A stretch of DNA of 6,692 nucleotides from Acidisphaera sp035272265 (GTDB lineage: Bacteria; Pseudomonadota; Alphaproteobacteria; Acetobacterales; Acetobacteraceae), in NCBI GenBank assembly GCA_035272265.1, contig DATEQV010000016.1, positions 1 through 6,692 on the forward strand, read 5' to 3'. Numbering within the stretch: position 1 is the first letter of the stretch; every line of letters starts with the position of its first letter. Below are positions 1 through 5,721 of the stretch, piece by piece. A model generated the notes under the pieces. The model worked only from the letters and a program-made list of their open reading frames with translations, was not told where the DNA came from and did no database searches. A program made the position numbers and the translations under genes.

Positions 1-64
1 GCTCCACCACGAGCGCTTCCAACTCGGGGCGAGGCAGGCCAGGCAGATCGGCGGGCGGTGACAT
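1..64 (-). CDS. Probable IS66-type transposase (TnpC), N-terminal fragment
   Basis: This reading frame opens with ATG at 64-62 on the minus strand and leaves the window after 21 codons. The visible residues begin MSPPADLPGLPRPELEALVV. That pattern, a short Pro/Asp/Leu lead followed by an acidic helix ending in LEALVVE, resembles the start of IS66 TnpC proteins, where a leucine-rich helical region precedes the zinc-binding and DDE catalytic domains. None of those domains is in view. Opening directly with a TnpC-like protein, with no tnpA or tnpB before it, fits the single-gene branch of the family. No clear Shine-Dalgarno site precedes the ATG. The call depends on a short N-terminus plus the terminal repeat at 140. 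Without that repeat I would call it hypothetical. Confidence 0.5.
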   Translation of the reverse strand, partial: MSPPADLPGLPRPELEALVVE

Positions 65-140
65 GCACCAACCGAATCGTACCGGCTCGCGTCGGGGGAA
101 GCGGAAAAATGCACGCCGCCCGGGGTTTTGCCCCGCTTAC
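1..140 (-). mobile_element. End of an IS66-family insertion sequence, partial
   Basis: Read on the minus strand from 140, the sequence begins GTAAGCGGGGC. IS66-family elements are known for terminal inverted repeats starting GTAA, commonly GTAAGCG. A short palindrome (CGGGG, loop of five, CCCCG) lies just inside the tip at 121-135. After 76 non-coding bases a transposase-like reading frame opens at 64 and points away from the tip, as expected inside an element. The host-side sequence (141 onward) is the beginning of an acyl-CoA synthetase gene that breaks off exactly here. The tip motif, the transposase-like start and the truncated host gene agree with one another. Only one end is in the window, so the second inverted repeat cannot be seen. 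The family's usual 8-base target duplication cannot be seen either; the local copy would be 141-148, cccgcgag. Confidence 0.62.
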
Positions 141-292
141 CCCGCGAGCTTGCCCTGCGCCAGCTCGCTGTCGAACCAGTCGAGCGCCCAGTTGAAGTTC
201 ACCGGCCGCGGCCATTCGAACCCGGCCATCGCCGCGTCGTAGTCGGTGCGGTGCTTGAGCAGGAAGGCGCGGGCGTCGGCGAAACTGGTCAT
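137..292 (-). pseudogene. Acyl-CoA synthetase (AMP-binding), truncated to its N-terminus by the IS
   Basis: This frame encodes 51 residues starting MTSFADARAFLLKHRTDYDA and containing FNWALDWFD around residues 38-46. That is the characteristic opening of a group of acyl-CoA synthetases (ANL superfamily; full length is usually above 500 residues) that convert carboxylic acids to CoA thioesters using ATP. None of the catalytic part remains: no P-loop-like STGTTG motif, no adenylation core, no C-terminal lid domain. The frame ends at TAA (139-137), which lies in the GTAAGCG tip of the IS66-like element, so the stop codon is supplied by the insertion. The start is set by an ATGA overlap with the mmsB stop, typical of translational coupling. 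The remnant is presumably non-functional. The rest of the gene may lie beyond the element. Confidence 0.72.
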
Positions 293-1194
293 GGCTGCAC
301 CACCGCCTCGCGCGGCAGGCCGGACAGCCAGCGATAGGTGACGGAGAAGTCCCGGCCGCCTTCGCCCGCCTCGACCAGCCTGCGATACAGCGACGCGGCG
401 TGCGCGCCGAGCGGGGTGGGCGCGCCGCTTTCCTTCGCCGCCTCCTGCGACAGCAGCAGGTCCTTCAGCATCAGCGCCGCCGCGAAGCCCGGCGCGTAGT
501 CGCGGTTGGACGGCGCGGCCGGCACCGGACCCGGCGCGGGACAATAGTTGGTCAGCGACCAGCACTGGCCCGAGGAGACGCTGGCGATGTCGAACAGCTT
601 CTGACGGTCGAGGCCGAGCCTGTCGGCCAGCACCATCGCTTCGGACACCGCGATCATCGAGATGCCGAGGATCATGTTGTTGCAGATCTTCGCCGCCTGC
701 CCGGCGCCCGGCCCGCCCGCGTGCACCACGGTCTTGCCCATGTTGCGCAGCACCGGCTGCGCGAGTTCGAACGCCGCCGCGTCGCCGCCTACCATGAAGG
801 TCAGCGTGCCCGCCGTCGCCCCGCCGACGCCGCCGGACACCGGCGCATCCAGCATCGCCAGCCCCGCGTCCGCCGCCGCCGCCGCGACCGCGCGCGCCGT
901 CGCGACGTCGATCGTCGAGCAGTCGATCAGCAGCACGCCCGAGCCGCGCAGCACATCGACCAGCCCGCCCTCGCCCAGGTAGGTGTCGCGCACATGCTCG
1001 CCCGCGGGCAGCATGGTGACGACCACTTCGGCCCCGCGCGCGGCGTCGGCGGCGTTGCGCGCGTGGCCGCCGGCGAAGCGCGACAGCACCGACGGCACGA
1101 CGTCGAAGCCTTGCAGCTCGTGCCCGGCCTTCATCAGGTTGGCCGCCATCGGGCCGCCCATGTTGCCAAGGCCGATGAACCCGACACGGGCCAT
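289..1194 (-). CDS. mmsB: 3-hydroxyisobutyrate dehydrogenase
   Basis: This 301-residue protein, normal length for the family, is a soluble NAD-dependent beta-hydroxyacid dehydrogenase. It oxidises 3-hydroxyisobutyrate to methylmalonate semialdehyde in valine breakdown. The Rossmann fold opens with GFIGLGNMGGPMAANLMKAG at residues 5-24 (dinucleotide-binding GxGxxG at 8-13). A substrate-binding motif DAPVSGGVGG spans 116-125. The catalytic lysine is Lys169 in GAGQAAKICNNM, with Asn173 beside it. The C-terminal helical domain has the QCWSLTNYCP and MLKDLLLSQEAA segments typical of true MmsB rather than of tartronate semialdehyde reductases. The ATG at 1194 follows the upstream stop by 2 bases. 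A GAGGTG site at 1208-1203 lies 8 bases before it, inside the end of the DUF3237 gene. It is the middle gene of a three-gene operon and is intact. A related beta-hydroxyacid substrate cannot be excluded. Confidence 0.88.
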   Translation of the reverse strand: MARVGFIGLGNMGGPMAANLMKAGHELQGFDVVPSVLSRFAGGHARNAADAARGAEVVVTMLPAGEHVRDTYLGEGGLVDVLRGSGVLLIDCSTIDVATARAVAAAAADAGLAMLDAPVSGGVGGATAGTLTFMVGGDAAAFELAQPVLRNMGKTVVHAGGPGAGQAAKICNNMILGISMIAVSEAMVLADRLGLDRQKLFDIASVSSGQCWSLTNYCPAPGPVPAAPSNRDYAPGFAAALMLKDLLLSQEAAKESGAPTPLGAHAASLYRRLVEAGEGGRDFSVTYRWLSGLPREAVVQP

Positions 1195-1196
1195 GG

Positions 1197-1658
1197 TCAG
1201 AGCACCTCGAACACGTCGTAGTGCGGCCCGTCCGGCTTGCGGTCGCCGGTGGCGATGGCGATCAGGCGGTTCAGCCAGGCGTGCTGGGGCGCGCCGGTTT
1301 CGAAGAACACGGCGGTGCGGAAATAGTAGTCCGACGGGTCGACCGCCTCGCCGCGGTTGAGCCGGGCGATCACCGCCTCGGGCCCGTGCCGCATGCCGCG
1401 GTAGGTCATGCCGATCAGGGCGTCGTCGTCGGCCTTCAGCACCAGCCGCACGTCGAGCGCGAGCGCCCCGTCGGCGCGGGCGATGATCCAGTCGGTGCCG
1501 CCCGGTATGACGGTGCCGCGGAGACGCGCGCCCTCGAACGTGCCGCCGCTGACCACGACCACGCGCCGGTCGCCCGCGGGCCCGGCGCCGATCAGCTGCG
1601 GAGGTGCGGCCGTCTGCAGCCGGATGGTGAACAGATGCGCCGTGCGTATTTCCGCCAT
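1197..1658 (-). CDS. DUF3237 domain-containing protein
   Basis: This 153-residue protein is soluble, with no signal peptide or membrane segment. It is made of one DUF3237 domain, a family of small beta-barrel-like proteins of unknown function that often sit beside acyl-CoA or aromatic catabolism genes. Family features visible are the glycine-rich GGTFEGARLRGTVIPGGTDW segment (38-57), GMTYRGMRHGP (83-93), the DPSDYYFRTAVFFETG stretch (107-122), a tryptophan-asparagine pair (WLN, 128-130) and the ending YDVFEVL. The start at 1658 is well supported by a GAGGA site at 1669-1665 with a 6-base spacer; longer in-frame starts lack this. It is the first gene of the operon, 2 bases ahead of mmsB, so it probably acts on or binds an intermediate of the same pathway. 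That role is inferred from position only. Confidence 0.8.
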   Translation of the reverse strand: MAEIRTAHLFTIRLQTAAPPQLIGAGPAGDRRVVVVSGGTFEGARLRGTVIPGGTDWIIARADGALALDVRLVLKADDDALIGMTYRGMRHGPEAVIARLNRGEAVDPSDYYFRTAVFFETGAPQHAWLNRLIAIATGDRKPDGPHYDVFEVL

Positions 1659-1832
1659 GACCGGTCCTCGTTTCGCTTCCCGGCTTCCATGGTCGCGGAA
1701 CCGCGCCGCGCCGGCAACCGCGGCGCTTGAGCCTCGTTGATCCCGGCACACCGGCGCGGCCTGCGCCCGCCGGGAGAGCCGGGTTTTCAACAGGACGCAC
1801 CGCGCGAAGGGCGGTGCCAGGGAGGCGTAAGC
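1659..1832. promoter_or_regulatory. Divergent intergenic region, DUF3237-mmsB operon / WxxGxW gene
   Basis: These 174 bases separate two genes transcribed away from each other, so both promoters should lie here. On the minus strand TTGAAA at 1790-1785 matches a sigma-70 -35 box, but no acceptable -10 box follows at 16-18 bases. I saw no convincing promoter pair on the plus strand. The Shine-Dalgarno sites are clear on both sides: GAGGA at 1669-1665 for the minus gene and GGGAGG at 1820-1825 for the plus gene. I recognise no repressor operator or riboswitch. Confidence 0.4.
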
Positions 1833-2096
1833 ATGTTCGTAAGGTCAGGTTTGGCACTCGCCGCCGCGATCGGCGCTGCCACGTTGCTCAGCGCGCCGGC
1901 GATGGCCGACGTTTGGGTCCCGGGGCACACCGCGCCCGGTGGCGCCTGGGTGCCGGGCCATTATGCGCCGGGGCCGGCGGTCGTGGTGACGCCTGCGGCG
2001 CCGGCGGCCGTGGCGGCGCCGCACCGCGTGTGGGTGGACGGCTGGCGCGGGCCGGAGGGCGTCTGGCACGCCGGTCACTGGGAAGTCCGGCCGTAA
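1833..2096 (+). CDS. Small secreted WxxGxW-repeat protein
   Basis: This 87-residue protein begins with a Sec signal peptide: MFVRSGLALAAAIGAATLLS, then an APAMA-D cleavage site after about residue 25. The mature part, about 62 residues, carries three short tryptophan-rich units: WVPGH at 28-32, WVPGH at 39-43 and WHAGHW at 78-83. A proline/alanine-rich linker of about 20 residues separates the second and third. This is the WxxGxW/YxWxPGHW repeat style of small periplasmic or outer-membrane-associated proteins common in Proteobacteria, whose function is unknown. There are no cysteines in the mature region. The ATG at 1833 has a strong GGGAGG site 7 bases upstream; a longer in-frame start at 1737 would bury the signal peptide and is unlikely. 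It appears to be transcribed alone, with 130 bases to the next gene. Confidence 0.75.
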   Translation: MFVRSGLALAAAIGAATLLSAPAMADVWVPGHTAPGGAWVPGHYAPGPAVVVTPAAPAAVAAPHRVWVDGWRGPEGVWHAGHWEVRP

Positions 2097-2226
2097 CAAC
2101 CGCAGCCGGGGTGCTCCGTCGGCCCGGGCGGCACGGCGACAGAAACGTCGCACCGTCCGGGCGTCCGGCTTATCGGAACGACAAAGAAACCTTTACGGCC
2201 GGCAGGGCAAGCGGCAGCATCCCCGC

Positions 2227-4185
2227 ATGCCGAATGACCCTGGCGGAACTGACGACTTCAAGCCGTCGGAATATCTCACCAGCCTGATCGCCACGATCAA
2301 CGACGAGGCGAAGTCGGCGCAGGGGAGCGCGATCCTGTTCCTGCTGGTCGGGCTCTATCTACTCGCCACCGCCGTCGGCGTCAGCGACGAGGATCTGCTG
2401 CTCGGGCGAACGGTAACGATCGCGCAGATCGGCGCCACCGTGCCGGTCGTCTTCTCGTTCGCCATCGCACCGATGGTCTTCGTGTTCCTGCATATCTACG
2501 CGCTGGTGCGCTACGACATGCTGGCGGGCAATCTGCGGCAGTTCCGGAAGGAGGTGCGCGAGTCGGTGCCGTTGGAGTCCCACCGCGAGCGTTGCCGGCA
2601 ACTCCTGGTCAACACCGAGTTCGTCGACGCGCTGACCGCCTCGCATGGCTCGGCCCTGTACAGCCCGCTGTCGCCCTGGCTGTTCCGAGCCATCGTCGCG
2701 TGGTTCCCGGTCGTGGTCGTGCTGTTCGTGCAGATAAACGCGCTACGCTACCAGAGTGATCGCATCACGCTCATCCAGCTGGGTTCGCTCGCGCTCGACC
2801 TCGCGGCGCTGGTCTGGTTCTTCGCGCGCAACCCGCTGGACGTGGGCACGCCAAGACGAGTGAGGCACTGGCGGCGGACAGCTCGCCTCGGCGTGCTCGT
2901 CAGCCTTTCCGCCCTGCTCGCATCGCTCGATTACTACTGGCTCGCCACCGTGCCCGCGGACGCCGATCCCAACTTTGTCCGGTACGACCCGGCTTCGCTT
3001 TACTGGCGCGACCATCCGCACACCCAGCCGTCGCTGGCCGACAAAGCGCGCCAGCCGCTCGACCTGCTGTTATGCGCGCAACTGAACTGGGGCTGCCGCT
3101 TCTTGCGGATCGATCACCGCACTCTCGTCGGAAAGGTCTGGGACGAGAAGGCCGTCGCTGAGCTGCGTGCCGGCACTTCGAATCCGGGGAAGGCGCTGGC
3201 GGCGATCGAGGGGGTGGAGCTGCGACGCCGATCCTTGCGTTTCGCCGTTTTCGAGGAAAGCCGGCTCTACGCCGCCGACTTGATCGGCGCAGACTTGACA
3301 GGTGCTCGTCTAGCCGGGGCGAACATATCCGGTGCCCGCCTCGCTCGCGCGTCGCTCCGCGGCACCGATGTGACGCAGGAGCAGCTCAGCTCAGCGTCCC
3401 GCGACCTGTACGGGGTCGACCTGCGCGGTGCCGACCTTAGGAACGCACAACTGCAGGGCGCGGACCTGCGCGACGCGCACATGCAGGGGGCGGACCTGAG
3501 CGGCGCGCAGCTCCAGGCCGCGGACCTTACTTTCGCGCAGCTACAGGGCGCGGCCCTCGCCTTTGCACAGTTGCAGGGCGCGGTCCTCTACGGCGCGCAG
3601 TTGCAGGGTGCAGACCTGAGCGGAGCCAAGCTGTGGCGCGCTTATGCGTCCAACTACCGCCCGGCAAACCTTTCGCTCGCCGATCCGCGCCACGCCGACT
3701 TCGACACGCGGGTCACGAAGCCAGTGCTGGACGGGTTACTTCAAACCCTCGCAGCCGTTCCGGATCGGCGCGAAGCCGAGGCGAGGCTGAGAGCATCGCT
3801 CGCACCGGACAGCGGAGAGGACCAACTCTCGTTCACGGCAGGTCCTTCGCGGCCGGTGTTGGCCGATCCGATGCCCATTCCGGCTCTGGCCGGTGATGGG
3901 CATCTGCTGATCGACGAGCCGACGCGTTCGTACCAGGGCGCGCTCGTTGCCTATTTGGCGGGCGAACTGGCGCCCTCCGATCCGGCCATCGCCGCGGGCA
4001 TCGTTCGACGCACGATACCGGGCCTATACGAAGTTCAGACTGACTCGATCTCGCTCAAGCTTGCCTGCCGATTACTCGCTGACGGCAAGATCGACAGAGC
4101 GCGGCTCGACGAGCTGGACGAGGCCCTCGCCAACTCGGGGCAGAACTGCACAATCGCACCGCCGGTGGCCATCCCGACGCGGTAG
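2227..4185 (+). CDS. Membrane protein with five TM segments and pentapeptide-repeat beta-helix
   Basis: This 652-residue protein is recognisable only by domain. Residues 1-33 are polar. Hydrophobic segments follow at about 35-52, 67-93, 152-171, 182-200 and 220-240. The loops after the second and fourth are rich in arginine (95-125 and 201-220), so the positive-inside rule puts them in the cytoplasm and the C-terminal part in the periplasm. Pentapeptide repeats (A-D/N-L-x-x) occupy about 336-382 and, after a break (TQEQLSSAS), about 396-470. They should fold as a right-handed quadrilateral beta-helix. Residues 500-652 match no family I know. No enzymatic motif is visible. The ATG at 2227 has only a weak Shine-Dalgarno site, but the next Met is inside the second membrane segment. 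TTA, CTA and ATA codons occur repeatedly, unlike gshB. The gene appears to stand alone. Pentapeptide proteins include DNA mimics such as Qnr, but a membrane-anchored one cannot be assigned that role. Confidence 0.8.
   Translation: MPNDPGGTDDFKPSEYLTSLIATINDEAKSAQGSAILFLLVGLYLLATAVGVSDEDLLLGRTVTIAQIGATVPVVFSFAIAPMVFVFLHIYALVRYDMLAGNLRQFRKEVRESVPLESHRERCRQLLVNTEFVDALTASHGSALYSPLSPWLFRAIVAWFPVVVVLFVQINALRYQSDRITLIQLGSLALDLAALVWFFARNPLDVGTPRRVRHWRRTARLGVLVSLSALLASLDYYWLATVPADADPNFVRYDPASLYWRDHPHTQPSLADKARQPLDLLLCAQLNWGCRFLRIDHRTLVGKVWDEKAVAELRAGTSNPGKALAAIEGVELRRRSLRFAVFEESRLYAADLIGADLTGARLAGANISGARLARASLRGTDVTQEQLSSASRDLYGVDLRGADLRNAQLQGADLRDAHMQGADLSGAQLQAADLTFAQLQGAALAFAQLQGAVLYGAQLQGADLSGAKLWRAYASNYRPANLSLADPRHADFDTRVTKPVLDGLLQTLAAVPDRREAEARLRASLAPDSGEDQLSFTAGPSRPVLADPMPIPALAGDGHLLIDEPTRSYQGALVAYLAGELAPSDPAIAAGIVRRTIPGLYEVQTDSISLKLACRLLADGKIDRARLDELDEALANSGQNCTIAPPVAIPTR
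3421..3630 (+). repeat. Seven in-register 30-base tandem units coding decapeptides
   Basis: Seven consecutive 30-base units start at 3421, 3451, 3481, 3511, 3541, 3571 and 3601, with no insertions or deletions. Each codes ten residues on the pattern (L/M)-Q-G-A-x-L-x-x-A-(Q/H/K), for example LQGADLRDAH and LQGAVLYGAQ; the first unit has R in place of the first Q. Each unit is two pentapeptides, one of the A-D-L type and one A-Q-L-Q. The leading codon varies (ctg, atg, ctc, cta, ttg) while the protein pattern holds, so the units are not a fresh duplication. They form residues 399-468 of the membrane protein, about three and a half coils of the predicted beta-helix. Confidence 0.85.
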
Positions 4186-4216
4186 CGCCAGCGTTTCTGC
4201 CGGACCGGGATCGGCC

Positions 4217-4651
4217 CTACCCCTTTGGCTCGAACCGCAGCGCCGCGCCGTTCATGCAGTAGCGCGCGCCGGTCGGCGCAGGGCCGTCGGGGAAGACGTG
4301 GCCGAGATGGCCGCCGCAGCGCGCGCAGTGCACCTCGGTGCGCGCCATGAACAGGCTGCGGTCCTCCTGCGTCGCTACCGCCCCCTCCTTTGGCGCCCAG
4401 AAGCTGGGCCAGCCGGTGCCGCTCTCGTATTTCGTCCCGCTGTCGAACAGCGGCGCGCCGCAGCCGGCGCAGACGAACGCGCCCGCCCGCTTCTCACGGT
4501 TGAGCGGGCTGGTGCCGGCGCGCTCGGTGCCGTGCTGGCGCAGCACGCGATAGGCTTCGGGCGACAGCCGCGCGCGCCACTCCTCGTCGCTGAACGACAC
4601 CGGATACTCCGCCGCCGGCGGCGCCGGGCGGGTCTTGAACGGGTTGTGCAT
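4217..4651 (-). CDS. msrB: Peptide-methionine (R)-S-oxide reductase
   Basis: This 144-residue protein matches the usual length of MsrB, the cytoplasmic thioredoxin-linked enzyme that reduces methionine-R-sulfoxide in oxidised proteins. Visible features are two zinc-binding CxxC pairs (Cys61/Cys64 in CAGC and Cys109/Cys112 in CARC), the family signature SGTGWPSFW (77-85), the GGHLGHVF segment (113-120) and the catalytic cysteine in RYCMNGAALRF (Cys132). It has no signal peptide and no fusion to MsrA. The start at 4651 is fixed by a near-perfect AAGGAGGA site at 4665-4658, 6 bases upstream; in-frame extensions to 4807 would run through this site into gshB. It is divergent from gshB and converges on the pentapeptide gene with only 31 bases between stops, where I saw no strong terminator hairpin. 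Confidence 0.93.
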   Translation of the reverse strand: MHNPFKTRPAPPAAEYPVSFSDEEWRARLSPEAYRVLRQHGTERAGTSPLNREKRAGAFVCAGCGAPLFDSGTKYESGTGWPSFWAPKEGAVATQEDRSLFMARTEVHCARCGGHLGHVFPDGPAPTGARYCMNGAALRFEPKG

Positions 4652-4736
4652 CGGACGTCCTCCTTCGCGTGCAGATAGGGGCCGGTCGTGCCATATGCAG
4701 CCCCACCCGACCCAGCAGGCCAACCCGGGAGAGACG
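4652..4736. promoter_or_regulatory. Divergent promoter region, msrB / gshB
   Basis: Eighty-five bases separate the start codons of two oppositely oriented genes for oxidative-damage repair and thiol synthesis. The region contains the msrB Shine-Dalgarno site (4658-4665, complement of AAGGAGGA) and the gshB site GGGAGAG (4727-4733). That leaves about 60 bases for two promoters, which would have to overlap or lie back to back. CATATG at 4692-4697 could be part of a -10 element, but I could not pair it with a -35 box. I recognise no OxyR or other operator. The claim rests on gene arrangement. Confidence 0.45.
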
Positions 4737-5717
4737 ATGCCCCGCGCACTTCGTGTCGCGGTCCAGATGGACCCGATGGAGACGATCAATATCGACGCCG
4801 ACAGCACCTTCGTCCTGATGCTGGAGGCGCAGGCCCGCGGCCATCGCCTGTGGCACTACGAGGTCCGCCACATGACGCTGCGCGAAGGCCGCCCGCTGGA
4901 GACCGGCAAGCGCGAGGACCGGCTGCTCGCCCGCGCCCGCCCGGTCGAGGTGCGCCGGGTGCACGGCAACCACTTCACCTTCGGGCCGGAGGAGACGGTC
5001 AACCTCGGCCGGATGGACGTGGTGCTGATGCGCCAGGACCCGCCGTTCGACATGGCCTACATCACCGCGACCCACATGCTGGAGCACGTCCAGCCGCACA
5101 CGCTGGTGGTCAACGACCCGGCCGCGGTGCGCAATGCGCCGGAGAAGCTGCTGGTGACGCACTTCCCCGACCTGATGCCGCCGACCATGATCGCCTGGGA
5201 CGCCGAGGCGATCCGCGCCTTCCGCGCCGAGCACGGCGACATCGTCGTCAAGCCGCTCTACGGCAACGGCGGCGCCGGGGTGTTCCGCATCCGCCCGGAC
5301 GACGAGAACCTCGGCGCGCTGCTGGAGATGCACGCGGCGCGCTCGCGCGAGCCGCTGATGGTGCAGCGCTACGAGCCCGCCGTGCGGCAGGGCGACAAGC
5401 GCATCATCCTGGTTGACGGCGAGCCGTTGGGGGCGATCAACCGCGTCCCCGCCAGCGGCGAGGCGCGCGCCAACATGCATGTCGGCGCCCGTCCCGAGGC
5501 GTCCAGGCTGAGCGCGCGCGACCGCGAGATCTGTGCCGCCATCGGCCCGACGCTGAAGGCGCAGGGCATGATCTTCACCGGCATCGACGTGATCGGCGAC
5601 TACCTGACCGAGATCAACGTCACCTCGCCCACCGGCCTGCAGGAGGTCGCGCGGTTCGACGGGGTTCACCTGGAACGCGCGATCTGGGACTGCATCGAGG
5701 CGAAGGTCGCGCGCTGA
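4737..5717 (+). CDS. gshB: Glutathione synthetase
   Basis: This 326-residue cytoplasmic ATP-grasp enzyme joins gamma-glutamylcysteine and glycine in the second step of glutathione synthesis. It is slightly longer than the usual 315 or so. The N-terminal domain opens with VAVQMDPMETINIDADSTF (8-26), the standard GshB start, and has MRQDPPFD at 98-105 and VNDP at 125-128. The ATP-grasp part shows the glycine-rich loop VKPLYGNGGAGVFRI (171-185), MVQRYEP (208-214), GDKRIILVDGEPLGAINRVP (219-238) and the metal/substrate-binding end EINVTSPTGLQE (292-303). The start at 4737 fits the alignment and has GGGAGAG just upstream; an ATG at 4695 or 4635 would add unrelated residues. No TTA, CTA or ATA codon occurs in it. 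No gshA is in the window. The next gene starts 4 bases after the stop, so the two are probably cotranscribed. Confidence 0.95.
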   Translation: MPRALRVAVQMDPMETINIDADSTFVLMLEAQARGHRLWHYEVRHMTLREGRPLETGKREDRLLARARPVEVRRVHGNHFTFGPEETVNLGRMDVVLMRQDPPFDMAYITATHMLEHVQPHTLVVNDPAAVRNAPEKLLVTHFPDLMPPTMIAWDAEAIRAFRAEHGDIVVKPLYGNGGAGVFRIRPDDENLGALLEMHAARSREPLMVQRYEPAVRQGDKRIILVDGEPLGAINRVPASGEARANMHVGARPEASRLSARDREICAAIGPTLKAQGMIFTGIDVIGDYLTEINVTSPTGLQEVARFDGVHLERAIWDCIEAKVAR

Positions 5718-5721
5718 CGCC

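Noticed and set aside
121..135. CGGGG-TTTTG-CCCCG hairpin as a transcription terminator for the truncated operon
   Set aside because: The stem is only five pairs, and on the minus strand it is followed by GC-rich sequence, not a T-run. It fits better as subterminal structure of the IS end.
400..1221. 273-residue plus-strand frame opposite mmsB
   Set aside because: It is an Arg/His-rich shadow of a well-supported dehydrogenase gene, with no ribosome site or recognisable domain.
2173..2200. Possible EcfG-type general stress promoter (GGAAC followed by a spacer) ahead of the pentapeptide gene
   Set aside because: GGAAC is present after TTATC, but no CGTT-like -10 element lies at 16-17 bases, so the match is only half of the consensus.
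3421..3630. CRISPR-like or non-coding tandem array
   Set aside because: The 30-base units have no spacers, stay in frame and encode textbook pentapeptide repeats inside a long open gene.
4186..4216. Rho-independent terminator between the convergent pentapeptide and msrB genes
   Set aside because: Only a weak four-base-pair GCCG/CGGC stem with a nine-base loop can be drawn, and no T-run follows on either strand.
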